This document shows, one piece after another, positions 43,849 through 51,383 of a DNA stretch of 51,383 nucleotides (position 1 is its first letter; every line of letters begins with the position of its first letter). The translations under genes and the position numbers were made by a program. The notes beneath the pieces are model-generated. The model worked only from the letters and a program-made list of their open reading frames with translations, did no database searches and was not told where the DNA came from. The stretch is taken from positions 1 to 51,383 of the forward strand of contig JAETOL010000017.1 in assembly GCA_021771755.1 (NCBI GenBank), given 5' to 3'. Source of the DNA: Lachnospiraceae bacterium. Lineage in GTDB: Bacteria; Bacillota; Clostridia; Lachnospirales; Lachnospiraceae.

Positions 43849-44793
43849 TTATTCCTCCTCAGCCTCTTCACATAAGCTAAAAATTCCTGTATCTCTGTCA
43901 TAATGGTAAATATGAAGAGTCAAAACATCTTCTTCTGAAGTCGTTTCCCTTACCGTGTCTGCCAATACATGCCGCAGATCTTCCGGATCTGCTGTATTTT
44001 CATTATGTATCATTACCTCATGTATGCTGGTAAACACAAGATATAAGCTTCCCTGCATTAAATCTGCAAGTCGCCTGGCCACACCTGGAAGAAAAACCGC
44101 CACCGCACCATTGGTTCTTTTTACTGTACTGAGACAATTTCCCACTGCCCCTCTGCGGATAGGATAATCCGATAAAAGATTCATAAAATTCTCACCCTCG
44201 TAATGGGAATCAAAGATCATTTTTTCCCAGCAATAAATTCTGGGAGGCGAAATAAAATATGTGTTTAATAATGCAGCTTCAAAAACCTCATCCTTGTCCA
44301 TCTCCCACTGCTCCAACATACGCTGCTTCACCTTCATACTACTGGTATAACCTTCTATTTCTCCCATTCGGATGTAAAGAACCATGGCAATATCTCCAAT
44401 AACACGGTACACTGAATCCATAAGATCCTGTTCATATTTATTTTTATTAATAAGTCGAATGAAAAGGTGTTTTTTTACTTTATTATAATCGTTTAGAATT
44501 TTTGCCTTTTCAATAATATCAGCTCTGGAAATCCCCTGCAGTCTTTTTACCACATCTCCTACAAGCAGATCCATCTCCATCCCCCGTCTGTATTCTTCAT
44601 ACAGATCTCCAACATACAGAGCACAAACTTCTGTCACCCCGTTAGATTCAAACTGTTTCACAAATAACCGATCTCCAGAAGTGGGAGGATATTCATCTTT
44701 TTTCTTATAAAAAATCCTCTCCTCCTCATAGCCGGTCGCATCAATCAATTTCTGCCTAAAAACTTCTACAAACCTTTCATATCTGTTTTCCAT
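43849..44793 (-). CDS. DUF5688-family protein
   Basis: 314 residues, a cytoplasmic protein with no membrane segment. The text (YRRGMEMDLLVGDVVKRLQ, RTNGAVAVFLPGVARRLADL, SIHEVMIHNENT) matches my memory of DUF5688, a family frequent near mobile elements in Lachnospiraceae and without known function. The ATG at 44793 has GAGG upstream. The neighbours are the split amidase (downstream) and a hairpin and phosphatase gene (upstream). Confidence 0.75.
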   Translation of the reverse strand: MENRYERFVEVFRQKLIDATGYEEERIFYKKKDEYPPTSGDRLFVKQFESNGVTEVCALYVGDLYEEYRRGMEMDLLVGDVVKRLQGISRADIIEKAKILNDYNKVKKHLFIRLINKNKYEQDLMDSVYRVIGDIAMVLYIRMGEIEGYTSSMKVKQRMLEQWEMDKDEVFEAALLNTYFISPPRIYCWEKMIFDSHYEGENFMNLLSDYPIRRGAVGNCLSTVKRTNGAVAVFLPGVARRLADLMQGSLYLVFTSIHEVMIHNENTADPEDLRHVLADTVRETTSEEDVLTLHIYHYDRDTGIFSLCEEAEEE

Positions 44794-44942
44794 TGATATT
44801 CCTCATCTTTCTTGCGAAATACGGGCGATGTGCCCATGACATTGATCAGATTCGCAGCAGGATCCTGAAATGGATTCCTTTCTGCGCTTTTAGAATTTAG
44901 AAGGGAAATTCCTTCCCTCAGAGCTGCTCTACTATGAGTATA

Positions 44943-45002
44943 AAACAAAAAACCACTGGATGTAAAGAATTTTTCATCGACAAATTCTCCCTCCAGTGGT
45001 TT
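44943..45002 (-). terminator. Terminator hairpin downstream of the tyrosine phosphatase
   Basis: AAACCACTGGA pairs with TCCAGTGGTTT, with an inner GAATTT/AAATTC stem. On the minus strand a TTTTTTGTTTT run follows. Confidence 0.8.
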
Positions 45003-45148
45003 CCTTTTTAGTATATGCCGTTATATTATAGTAATCTTTGTCATTCTGTTCACAATCCGCATGTTTCATGCAAACTGGCTGCTTTTATTTTTTCGCTTTT
45101 CCTTATCGACTCCATTAAAATGATGAAGAAGATCTTTTATCGCTATTC

Positions 45149-45616
45149 TTATCTGATTTCCCCCTTTTGTTTCAGATATTCCAAAAAAGCAGTACAGCCA
45201 TCCTGTACATCAGCATAAGTTTCATCAAAATTCCCCGTATACCACGGATCCGCGATGTCCCTTGATGATTTATGAAACTCTAAAAGCTTATATATTTTTC
45301 CATCCGGATCTCCACCTGCGATCCGGTTCATATTCCGGATATTCCAGGTATCCATACCAATCAGATAATCATACTCCTGGTAATCCCTTTTTGTCATTTG
45401 CACTGCTTTATGGGGAAGTACCGGAATTCCCATTTCCCGACATTTTGCCACCGTTCCGTAATGTGGTCCATTACCAATTTCTTCCCGACTGGTAGCTGCT
45501 GAATTAATATAGAAGTGGTCAGTGAGCCCCTGTTTATTGATCATGTCCTGAAAAACAAATTGGGACATGGTGCTGCGGCAGATATTGCCGTGGCATATAA
45601 ATAATACTTTTATCAT
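45149..45616 (-). CDS. Low-molecular-weight protein-tyrosine phosphatase
   Basis: 155 residues. The active-site loop CHGNICRS (C-x5-R-S) is at the N terminus. The general-acid loop is ADPWYTGNF (Asp of DPWY), and GMDTWNIRNM is typical. It removes phosphate from tyrosine residues or small molecules; in Firmicutes it often acts on capsule kinases, none of which is seen here. The ATG at 45616 has AAGGAG ten bases upstream. It lies just left of the integrase remnant. Confidence 0.93.
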   Translation of the reverse strand: MIKVLFICHGNICRSTMSQFVFQDMINKQGLTDHFYINSAATSREEIGNGPHYGTVAKCREMGIPVLPHKAVQMTKRDYQEYDYLIGMDTWNIRNMNRIAGGDPDGKIYKLLEFHKSSRDIADPWYTGNFDETYADVQDGCTAFLEYLKQKGEIR

Positions 45617-45731
45617 TGTTCTTATATCTCCTTGTTTCTTCTCAAGTCCTTGTTTTTACTGCATTTGTCAGCTTATATCAAAATTCTCTTTTTCTTATAT
45701 CTTTTCACAATTCCTTATATTTTCCATGGCG

Positions 45732-45772
45732 TTTGGTACAAAAATTGGTACATTTTTCTTGAATTTGGAACA
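45732..45772. repeat. Three TTGGTACA-like direct repeats beside the integrase remnant
   Basis: TTTGGTACA (45732-45740), TTGGTACA (45745-45752) and TTTGGAACA (45764-45772). Short direct repeats at the end of a tyrosine-integrase gene often are arm or attachment-site motifs. Confidence 0.4.
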
Positions 45773-45814
45773 TCATAATATTTTCCACTTTCTCATGGCA
45801 TAAATAATGTGCTT

Positions 45815-46026
45815 TTAAAAATTGACAACTTTTGAAGTCTGCGAATTTGCACGTTTTTCTAGCTGTTTTAATTCTTGCTGTGCATCTTCCAAGCCTAAAT
45901 GCGTGTACACATTCAATGTTACACTAATATCTGAATGCCCCATTAAATATTGCAATGTCTTAGCACTTATACCACTTCTAGCCATATTAGAACAATATGT
46001 ATGTCTGCATATATGTGGACGTGTCA
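45815..46026 (-). pseudogene. C-terminal fragment of a tyrosine integrase
   Basis: About 70 residues with the catalytic end of a phage-type integrase: PHICRHTYCSNMARSGI (H-x2-R box), TLQYLMGHSDISVTLNVY (second His and active Tyr) and THLG. The rest, including the first catalytic Arg, is missing. Upstream the frame merges with the end of a serine recombinase, so the second mobile element has replaced or displaced the 5' part. The protein cannot be active. Confidence 0.88.
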
Positions 46027-47360
46027 AGTATGGGACAAAAAAAAATTTCTTTTTTCTTGCCGGATAGTACCTGACCATTCCAATCAGGTACCCCAGCACT
46101 TTTATTATCTTCCAAAAAATCGCTCTTGTTGTCCTGCTCAAGCATCTTTGCATCACGTTCAGACTCCTCTATCTTTCGTCTGATTTCTTCCAGCTGTCTG
46201 CCTATCTTTTCTGCTTTCTGCTTGTACAGTTCCCGATCAATACAACCATCTTTGTACCCATCATAAAGTCTCATTTTTTCAGAAGACAACTGGCGGCTCT
46301 GTTTCAACAATTCTGCAACATTCGTCTCCATACCTTTGCTCTGGTTCTTTGATTCAACAACTTTCCGGTTTTCCAGCATGGAAGCTGCAAACAGATGAAC
46401 AAGCTCCAGGATATGCTTTTCCATTGGCTCACGTCTGACCACTAGGCTTCGACAGACATGATCACCGCTGGTACGCCCATCCGAGCATTTCAGCAGATGC
46501 TCCGTTTCTCTTACCAGACAATGACCACAGTGTGCACACAGCATCAGTGCTGGCTGTTTCTTGCGTCTTGCCAGCGTATAATTGGTTCTTGTTTCTGCAA
46601 CACCTCTGGATTTTTTCGGATGCAGTCTGTTCGCTTTTTCAAACAGTTCCCTGTCAACAATCGGATCATGGTGGTTTTCCAGCCTGATCCAGTCAGACTC
46701 GTCATTAAGAACCGCCTTATGACCGGTGTGCATACTGCAGCGTGTTTTACCCCATATCCGGGTTCCAATATAAATCTCATCCCGTATGATTGCAGATACT
46801 GTGGTTGGATTCCAGCGTTTTTTCATGATGGTATCAAACCGTCGGAACTGAACCTGCTCTCCTCTTGACATTTTCTGCTCATCACAGGTGGCAATTTCCT
46901 GTTTGTTCAGTTCCCTTGTGATCTCTGCAAAGCTCATACCTTCTGCAGCCATCTGGAAGATCATCTTCACCACTTTAGCCGCATCCGGATCAATTTCCAA
47001 CCTTCCATCTTTGCCCTTTCTATAACCATATCTGGCATTTACCGGAAGCTAAAATCCCACTTCCAGATAGTCCCTGCCAAACCTGGAAAAATCTTTCACA
47101 ACTACACAGCCGATCTGTCCGCTTTTCATATCCTCCTGCAGCTGTTGAAAACCATTGCGTTTGAAGTGGGTGCCGCTGACACCGTCATCCACATATTCAA
47201 GGATATCCGACTCATCCACACCAAGCTGATCGATCACAAACGATTTCAACAGGATTCTCTGAGAAGTCACACTATCACTTTCCAGTTTGGTTCTGCCATC
47301 CACATTCCCATCTTCCATAGATAAACGGATATAGACAGCTGTTTTCCTATTTTCTGTCAT
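45987..47360 (-). pseudogene. Third tandem serine recombinase, decayed with an internal deletion
   Basis: The N-terminal piece (47049-47360) has VYIRLSMEDG with catalytic Ser and VVVKDFSRFGRDYLEVG, then TAG. In the same frame after the stop come NARYGYRKGKDGRLEIDPDAA, the recombinase domain, a zinc ribbon (LCAHCGHCLV) and a coiled coil. The part between (normally about 70-90 residues: the end of the catalytic domain and its dimer helix) is absent. The last codons run into the integrase fragment. It starts with a four-base overlap after the second recombinase, so it was once part of a three-gene operon. Confidence 0.85.
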
Positions 47361-49048
47361 CTTGACTGTGCCTCCTTCTCTTTCATTATCTTTTGCAATT
47401 CAGCGAACTGGTCATCATATACCAGTTTGATCTCATAATCATACTTACCATGGATAATAATGGAATCCACAAAGGCATCCACCATTTCTTTTGTCAGCTT
47501 CCGCTTAGACATATAAGTATGTATCACTTTCCCCCATCCTTCTTCGATATGATAATCTTTGGAATACCGTACCTGCGCCGTCAATACTGCATCCAGACGG
47601 CTCTTGATGTTTTCTATTTCATTGGAATAGATACGGGAAAACTGCATGTACTCTTCTTCTGTAATCAGGCGTTCCGAATAATCCTCATATAAATCAGATT
47701 TACGCTTACTGATCCGGCTCAGTTCCCGCCGAAGTTTCCCTACTTCCTTGTCCAAAAGCAAATATTGCGTCTGGTTTCTGGAAGCGGAGTTCATTTCCCG
47801 GATCATTTTTTCTGTATCCAATACGTTTTTCATATGTGACTGGATCAGACGAAGGACATCTTCATCCACGTATTCTTTTTTGACCCTGTGCCCCTTGCAC
47901 TGGTTTCCTCCTGATTTATGGTTTGCATTGGCACCGCAGATATAATAAAATGTCCCGGACTTTTCCCTGGACAGGATCATGCGGTTGCCACATCCTCCAC
48001 ACCTGATCTTGCCGGTATAAAAATTCTGGCTCCGGATGGCTCCATTATTCAGCTGATGCCTCTTTTTATATTCTTCCGTAATTTCCCGGATTTTTTCCTG
48101 TACCTGGCGGAACAGCTCTTTATCTATAATCCCTTCGTGGGTATTCTCTGCATAGATCCACTCACTCTCCGGTCGGTTCCTCTGCTTGTTTCCCTGAAAA
48201 ACGCTCTGCTGATATTTTCCATATACGGAATCGCCGGTACAATGTACATCCTGAAGCACACGTTTTACTTCGTAATTATTCCACGGTTTGGACTCTGGGG
48301 ACGGCTTTTCCCCGGATCTGTAATATTCCCTTTGCAAAGTTGGGGATAAGATGCCATCTGCGTTCAGTTTTTTTGCAATATCACTGTAGCTGTAGCCATC
48401 CATATACATAGAAAAAATTGCCCGTAAATGTCCGGCAGCTTCCTCATCAACTACCAGCTGGTGCCTGTCCTGTTCTGATTTCCTATATCCATAGGGTTCC
48501 CAGGCACCGGTAAATTTTCCTTCTCTCCATAGGGCTTTTTTTGCACTGCTGCTCTTTTTTGCAAGGTCTTTGGAATAGAACTCATTGATAATATTCTTTA
48601 AGGGAACAGTCAGATCTACTCCCTCACGGAAAGAATCAAAATCATCCGTCACTGCCAGGAACCGTACATGAAAGAACGGGAATACACGCTCAATATAATT
48701 GCTTGTTTCTACATAATTCCTGCCAAGCCTGGACAAATCCTTTACAATCACGCAGTTGATTTTCCCATGCTTGATATCTTCCATCATCTGCGTAAATCCA
48801 GGACGATCAAAATTTGTACCGGAATAATCAGAATCCTTATAAACTTCTGCAACCGAAATATCCTCTGTATCAGCCACATAGTTTTTCATCAGTTCCACCT
48901 GGGTTTCTATCGTCCCCCTCTCTATCGTTTCCTCTGTTTCCATAGAAATCCTTGCATATAACCCTGCCCGGAACGGTCTTTTGATCTCTTCCTGAACGGC
49001 TGCACTGCTGACCGTTTCAGGAATGCTTTTCCTGCTTTTTCGTGCCAT
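47357..49048 (-). CDS. Large serine recombinase, second of three
   Basis: About 563 residues from the ATG at 49048 (MARKSRKSIPE), preceded by AGGAGG. A slightly earlier TTG start at 49057 is less likely. The catalytic domain has LYARISMETEE and VIVKDLSRLGRNYVETSNYIE. The zinc ribbon is IRCGGCGNRMI and YYICGANANHKSGGNQC, followed by a long coiled coil. It is complete and overlaps both neighbouring recombinase genes by a few bases. Confidence 0.93.
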   Translation of the reverse strand: MARKSRKSIPETVSSAAVQEEIKRPFRAGLYARISMETEETIERGTIETQVELMKNYVADTEDISVAEVYKDSDYSGTNFDRPGFTQMMEDIKHGKINCVIVKDLSRLGRNYVETSNYIERVFPFFHVRFLAVTDDFDSFREGVDLTVPLKNIINEFYSKDLAKKSSSAKKALWREGKFTGAWEPYGYRKSEQDRHQLVVDEEAAGHLRAIFSMYMDGYSYSDIAKKLNADGILSPTLQREYYRSGEKPSPESKPWNNYEVKRVLQDVHCTGDSVYGKYQQSVFQGNKQRNRPESEWIYAENTHEGIIDKELFRQVQEKIREITEEYKKRHQLNNGAIRSQNFYTGKIRCGGCGNRMILSREKSGTFYYICGANANHKSGGNQCKGHRVKKEYVDEDVLRLIQSHMKNVLDTEKMIREMNSASRNQTQYLLLDKEVGKLRRELSRISKRKSDLYEDYSERLITEEEYMQFSRIYSNEIENIKSRLDAVLTAQVRYSKDYHIEEGWGKVIHTYMSKRKLTKEMVDAFVDSIIIHGKYDYEIKLVYDDQFAELQKIMKEKEAQSR

Positions 49049-49049
49049 T

Positions 49050-50741
49050 TTATACAACCTCCTTTATCTTGACCTGCAGATTGTTATCCGGATCTGTTGC
49101 AACCTCCACTCCCATAGCCGGAAGCTGTGTCAGCAATGCCTGATAACAGTCATCAAAGTCAAAGACGATCTCAATATTCTTTTTGTCATGGACTCTGATT
49201 TCCCGAATCAATTCCACGATTACTGTCCTGGTCAGCACTTCAATATCCTGATATTTCACAAAATAATCCAGCCATGTGTTAGAAGCATCTGCTTTTTCCA
49301 GTATGTTATCCATTTCTTTCTGGATTGCCCGGATACTCTCTTCTGCATTCCTAAGCCTTTTTCCATATGCTGCATGAAGTTCTACATAATCTTCTTTTGA
49401 TACGATGCCCTCTTTCATATCGGAATAAAGCATCATGCGGAGTTCCTTACAGCGTTCTGTCTCCATTTTTTTCTTTTCCAGCCTGTCCTGGAGTTTTTTC
49501 ACATTGATTTCCTGAAATGGTACAGTCCCGATAAACTCCAACACCCTTTTCAAATGCATGATGTTCTGGATATGCTGTTTCAGCATTACCAATACCACGT
49601 TTTCCAGATCTTTTTCCGGGATTCTGTGACTGGAGCAGCGTTTCGTTTCTTTATTTGTGGAACATAAATAATAGGCATATTTCTTTCCACCAACTGTTGA
49701 GACCTTTCTCGTCATCGGTGCCCCGCAATCCGCACATACAGCAATGCCGGACAGCAGATACACCTGCTTCTGGTCAGGAGAAGTACGGGTATCCATCCCC
49801 AAAAGCCGCTGGACGATCTCAAAATCCCTTTCACTTACCAGCGGCTCATGGTTCTTTTCAATACGAATCCAATCATCTTCCGGCTTTACGTAGGACTGCT
49901 TCACTTTATGGTTCGGTGTCGTACGTTTCCCCTGCACAAGGTTTCCAATGTAAACCTCATTTTCCAGTATTCTGCGTACCGTAACAGAACTCCAAAGAGC
50001 CTGCTCTTTCTGTCGGAACCCGGTCTCATAATGACTGCCGCTGCTGATCTTATATTCAAATGGGGAAAGCACACCCAGTTCATTCAGGCGGTTGGCAATC
50101 GCATCCTGGCTCATTCCCTGCAGTTTCATCTTAAAGATGTCCTGTACTACACTGCCTGCAACCGGATCAATCTCCAGCTTATGCTTGTCTGCCTTAACTT
50201 TCTGATACCCGAATGCCACAAAAGGTGTCACACATTCTCCCTTTTTCCTCTTAATTTCAAGGTTACTTCTGATCTTAATGGAAATGTCACGGCAATAAGC
50301 ATCGTTGATTAAGTTTTTGAATGGGATAATAATTTCATCGGCCTGATTCTTTCCCTGAAGGCTGTCATAATTGTCATTTATGGCAATAAAGCGCACACCA
50401 AGAGCCGGGAATAAACGTTCAATGTACTTCCCGGAATCAATGTATTCCCGCCCAAACCGAGATAAATCCTTCACCACTACGCAATCAACAATCCCACGCC
50501 TGATATCTTCCAGCATAGCCTGGAATGCAGGGCGCTCAAAATTAGAGCCTGAGTAGCCATCGTCAACCCGGACGGAAACAACTTCTATATCTTTTTTGTC
50601 TTTCAGGAAATCCAGAATCAGAGCCTTCTGGTTAGAAATGCTGTTACTTTCCATTTTTGCAGAACTGGAAAGATCGCCATCTTCTTTGGATAATCTGACA
50701 TAGATGGCGGCACGATAGATTTTATTGAAATTCTGATACAT
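49050..50741 (-). CDS. Large serine recombinase, first of three
   Basis: 563 residues. The catalytic domain has IYVRLSKEDG and VVVKDLSRFGREYIDSGKYIE. The zinc ribbon is AVCADCGAPMTRKV with YYLCSTNKETKRCSSHRI, then a coiled coil and a short C-terminal domain. The ATG at 50741 has AGGAGG upstream. All key residues are present. It probably cooperates with the second recombinase for integration and excision of the element. Confidence 0.93.
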   Translation of the reverse strand: MYQNFNKIYRAAIYVRLSKEDGDLSSSAKMESNSISNQKALILDFLKDKKDIEVVSVRVDDGYSGSNFERPAFQAMLEDIRRGIVDCVVVKDLSRFGREYIDSGKYIERLFPALGVRFIAINDNYDSLQGKNQADEIIIPFKNLINDAYCRDISIKIRSNLEIKRKKGECVTPFVAFGYQKVKADKHKLEIDPVAGSVVQDIFKMKLQGMSQDAIANRLNELGVLSPFEYKISSGSHYETGFRQKEQALWSSVTVRRILENEVYIGNLVQGKRTTPNHKVKQSYVKPEDDWIRIEKNHEPLVSERDFEIVQRLLGMDTRTSPDQKQVYLLSGIAVCADCGAPMTRKVSTVGGKKYAYYLCSTNKETKRCSSHRIPEKDLENVVLVMLKQHIQNIMHLKRVLEFIGTVPFQEINVKKLQDRLEKKKMETERCKELRMMLYSDMKEGIVSKEDYVELHAAYGKRLRNAEESIRAIQKEMDNILEKADASNTWLDYFVKYQDIEVLTRTVIVELIREIRVHDKKNIEIVFDFDDCYQALLTQLPAMGVEVATDPDNNLQVKIKEVV

Positions 50742-50772
50742 ATCTTACCTCCTCTTATTACGTCAAAAAACC

Positions 50773-50832
50773 CATGTAATAAAAGGGGGCTGCATAATTT
50801 GTCCTTACAGACATTTTAACACAGCCACCCCA
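50773..50832 (-). terminator. Weak hairpin upstream of the recombinase operon
   Basis: Minus-strand GGGGTGGCTG can pair with CAGCCCCC, followed by TTTTATT. It may limit readthrough from the toxin genes into the recombinases. Confidence 0.45.
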
Positions 50833-50849
50833 AACTTTCCAGTACTTTT

Positions 50850-51098
50850 TCAGACACTCAGAAGCATATTTTCAAATGCCTGCTCCAAAGATATCCCGTT
50901 ATTGGCAAACCTTACTTTGACCTTCATATTCCCGATCCGGACAAGATACGGATTTCCTACCTTATTCAGATATGATTCCCGCCGTTCCTTCAGGCTTTTA
51001 TTCCTGTCTGCTTTTATTGTCAGTAAATCTGTCATTTCATCAATATTTACATCACAAAAATCCTGTTCCAGATACTTTCTATATTCTTCTGCTGTCAT
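50850..51098 (-). CDS. Small mobile-element protein (82 residues)
   Basis: Starts at the ATG at 51098 (MTAEEYRKYLEQDFCDVNID) with AGGAGG upstream. The second half, NPYLVRIGNMKVKVRFANNG followed by ISLEQAFENML, resembles small transposon-linked proteins (DUF6870/TnpW-like; from memory, not certain). It overlaps the end of the MazF-like gene by 20 bases, so it is coupled to it. It may be an accessory transfer protein; an antitoxin role cannot be excluded. Confidence 0.7.
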   Translation of the reverse strand: MTAEEYRKYLEQDFCDVNIDEMTDLLTIKADRNKSLKERRESYLNKVGNPYLVRIGNMKVKVRFANNGISLEQAFENMLLSV

Positions 51099-51383
51099 AA
51101 TCCCCCTCCTCATATACTCCTGTCTGAATCTCCACCGCTCTCGTAATCCTCCGCATTGCATCAGAGCTGACATGACCACATTTTTGGATGATACTCTGAA
51201 CATCAATACTTGTGATCTGTTCCGCCAGTACCAGCCCATGCCGTTTCAAGCCAACCATTTCATAACAGTTAATAAACACATGGGTCGGAAGATACCGTTT
51301 TTTGTACACCCTTGAAGTAAACGGCACTACCGTTACCACCGGACTGTATGTATTCGCTTTGTTATTGCTGACAACCACTACCG
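51079..51383 (-). CDS. MazF/PemK-type toxin, N-terminal end outside the window
   Basis: About 100 visible residues. VVSNNKANTYSPVVTVVPFT is the conserved beta-strand core of PemK/MazF. LPTHVFINCYEMVGLKRHGL and VLAEQITSIDVQSI complete the usual pattern, ending in an alpha helix. These proteins cut mRNA at short sequences. The start and any upstream antitoxin lie beyond position 51383. Confidence 0.85.
   Translation of the reverse strand, partial: VVVVSNNKANTYSPVVTVVPFTSRVYKKRYLPTHVFINCYEMVGLKRHGLVLAEQITSIDVQSIIQKCGHVSSDAMRRITRAVEIQTGVYEEGDYDSRRI

Larger units (their letters stand above)
46027..51383. mobile_element. Mobile element with tandem serine recombinases, left part; right end outside window
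   Basis: Three serine recombinase genes overlapping head to tail, a small protein and a MazF-like toxin, starting where the integrase gene is cut. Similar triple-recombinase modules occur at the ends of some Firmicute integrative elements. The exact left end is between about 46015 and 46050. Confidence 0.7.

Noticed and set aside
44766..44948. 60-codon minus-strand frame upstream of the DUF5688 gene
   Set aside because: Its TTG start lies in the tail of a terminator with no ribosome site, and it overlaps the DUF5688 start; the text is somewhat protein-like but not enough to call.

Overview
The window looks like chromosome from a low-to-moderate GC Gram-positive gut anaerobe of the Clostridia, most likely Lachnospiraceae (Blautia/Mediterraneibacter-like; this is inference). 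The main support is a SCIFF peptide gene with its radical-SAM maturase beside a fused secDF gene, a TIGR04086-type membrane protein, and HemZ. The gene order is secDF, recJ, apt, relA, MBL hydrolase, hemZ, HD-GYP, hisS, aspS. Strong AGGAGG ribosome sites and clostridial-type mobile elements agree with this. No rRNA, tRNA or CRISPR array was seen.

Positions 1-6.2 kb hold a truncated sugar-kinase remnant, a CPBP protease, a HAD phosphatase, a membrane Ser/Thr kinase overlapping a secreted Pro/acid-rich protein, and argS. Positions 6.2-16 kb hold an unusual transport and sensing cluster. Two MalF/MalG-type permeases are cotranscribed with an HlyD-type adaptor, a MacB periplasmic-core-domain protein and a DegV lipid-binding protein. 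No ATPase gene is present. A two-component pair is split by a gene running the other way, which encodes a lipoprotein joining a beta-propeller-like region to a solute-binding domain. Both divergent intergenic regions of this cluster share the same sequence blocks, probably the operator of the response regulator.

Positions 16-21.6 kb hold a MacAB-like export operon with two adaptors, one ATPase and one permease. A duplicated-domain lipoprotein follows. Positions 23-38 kb are the conserved housekeeping block (aspS to SCIFF). Positions 38-41 kb hold a repeat-rich cell-wall protein, with a palindromic operator inside its promoter, and a YdcF-like protein.

The most interesting part is 41.1-51.4 kb. 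A CwlC-like cell-wall amidase gene is split into a 35-base 5' piece (43753-43787) and a 3' piece (41086-41821). A 1.94-kb element lies between them. It carries only a large serine recombinase and a 57-residue protein whose gene overlaps it by ATGA. Both ends carry ACATGG. Recombination there would remove the element and rebuild a 254-residue amidase in frame, with the zinc-ligand histidine codon inside the crossover. CwlC of Bacillus subtilis has the same architecture and length and acts in mother-cell lysis. The layout recalls skin-type intervening elements that are excised during sporulation, with the small protein as a candidate directionality factor. To the right, a second element with three tandem serine recombinases (the third decayed) has cut into a tyrosine integrase gene. 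It runs off the window past a MazF-type toxin.
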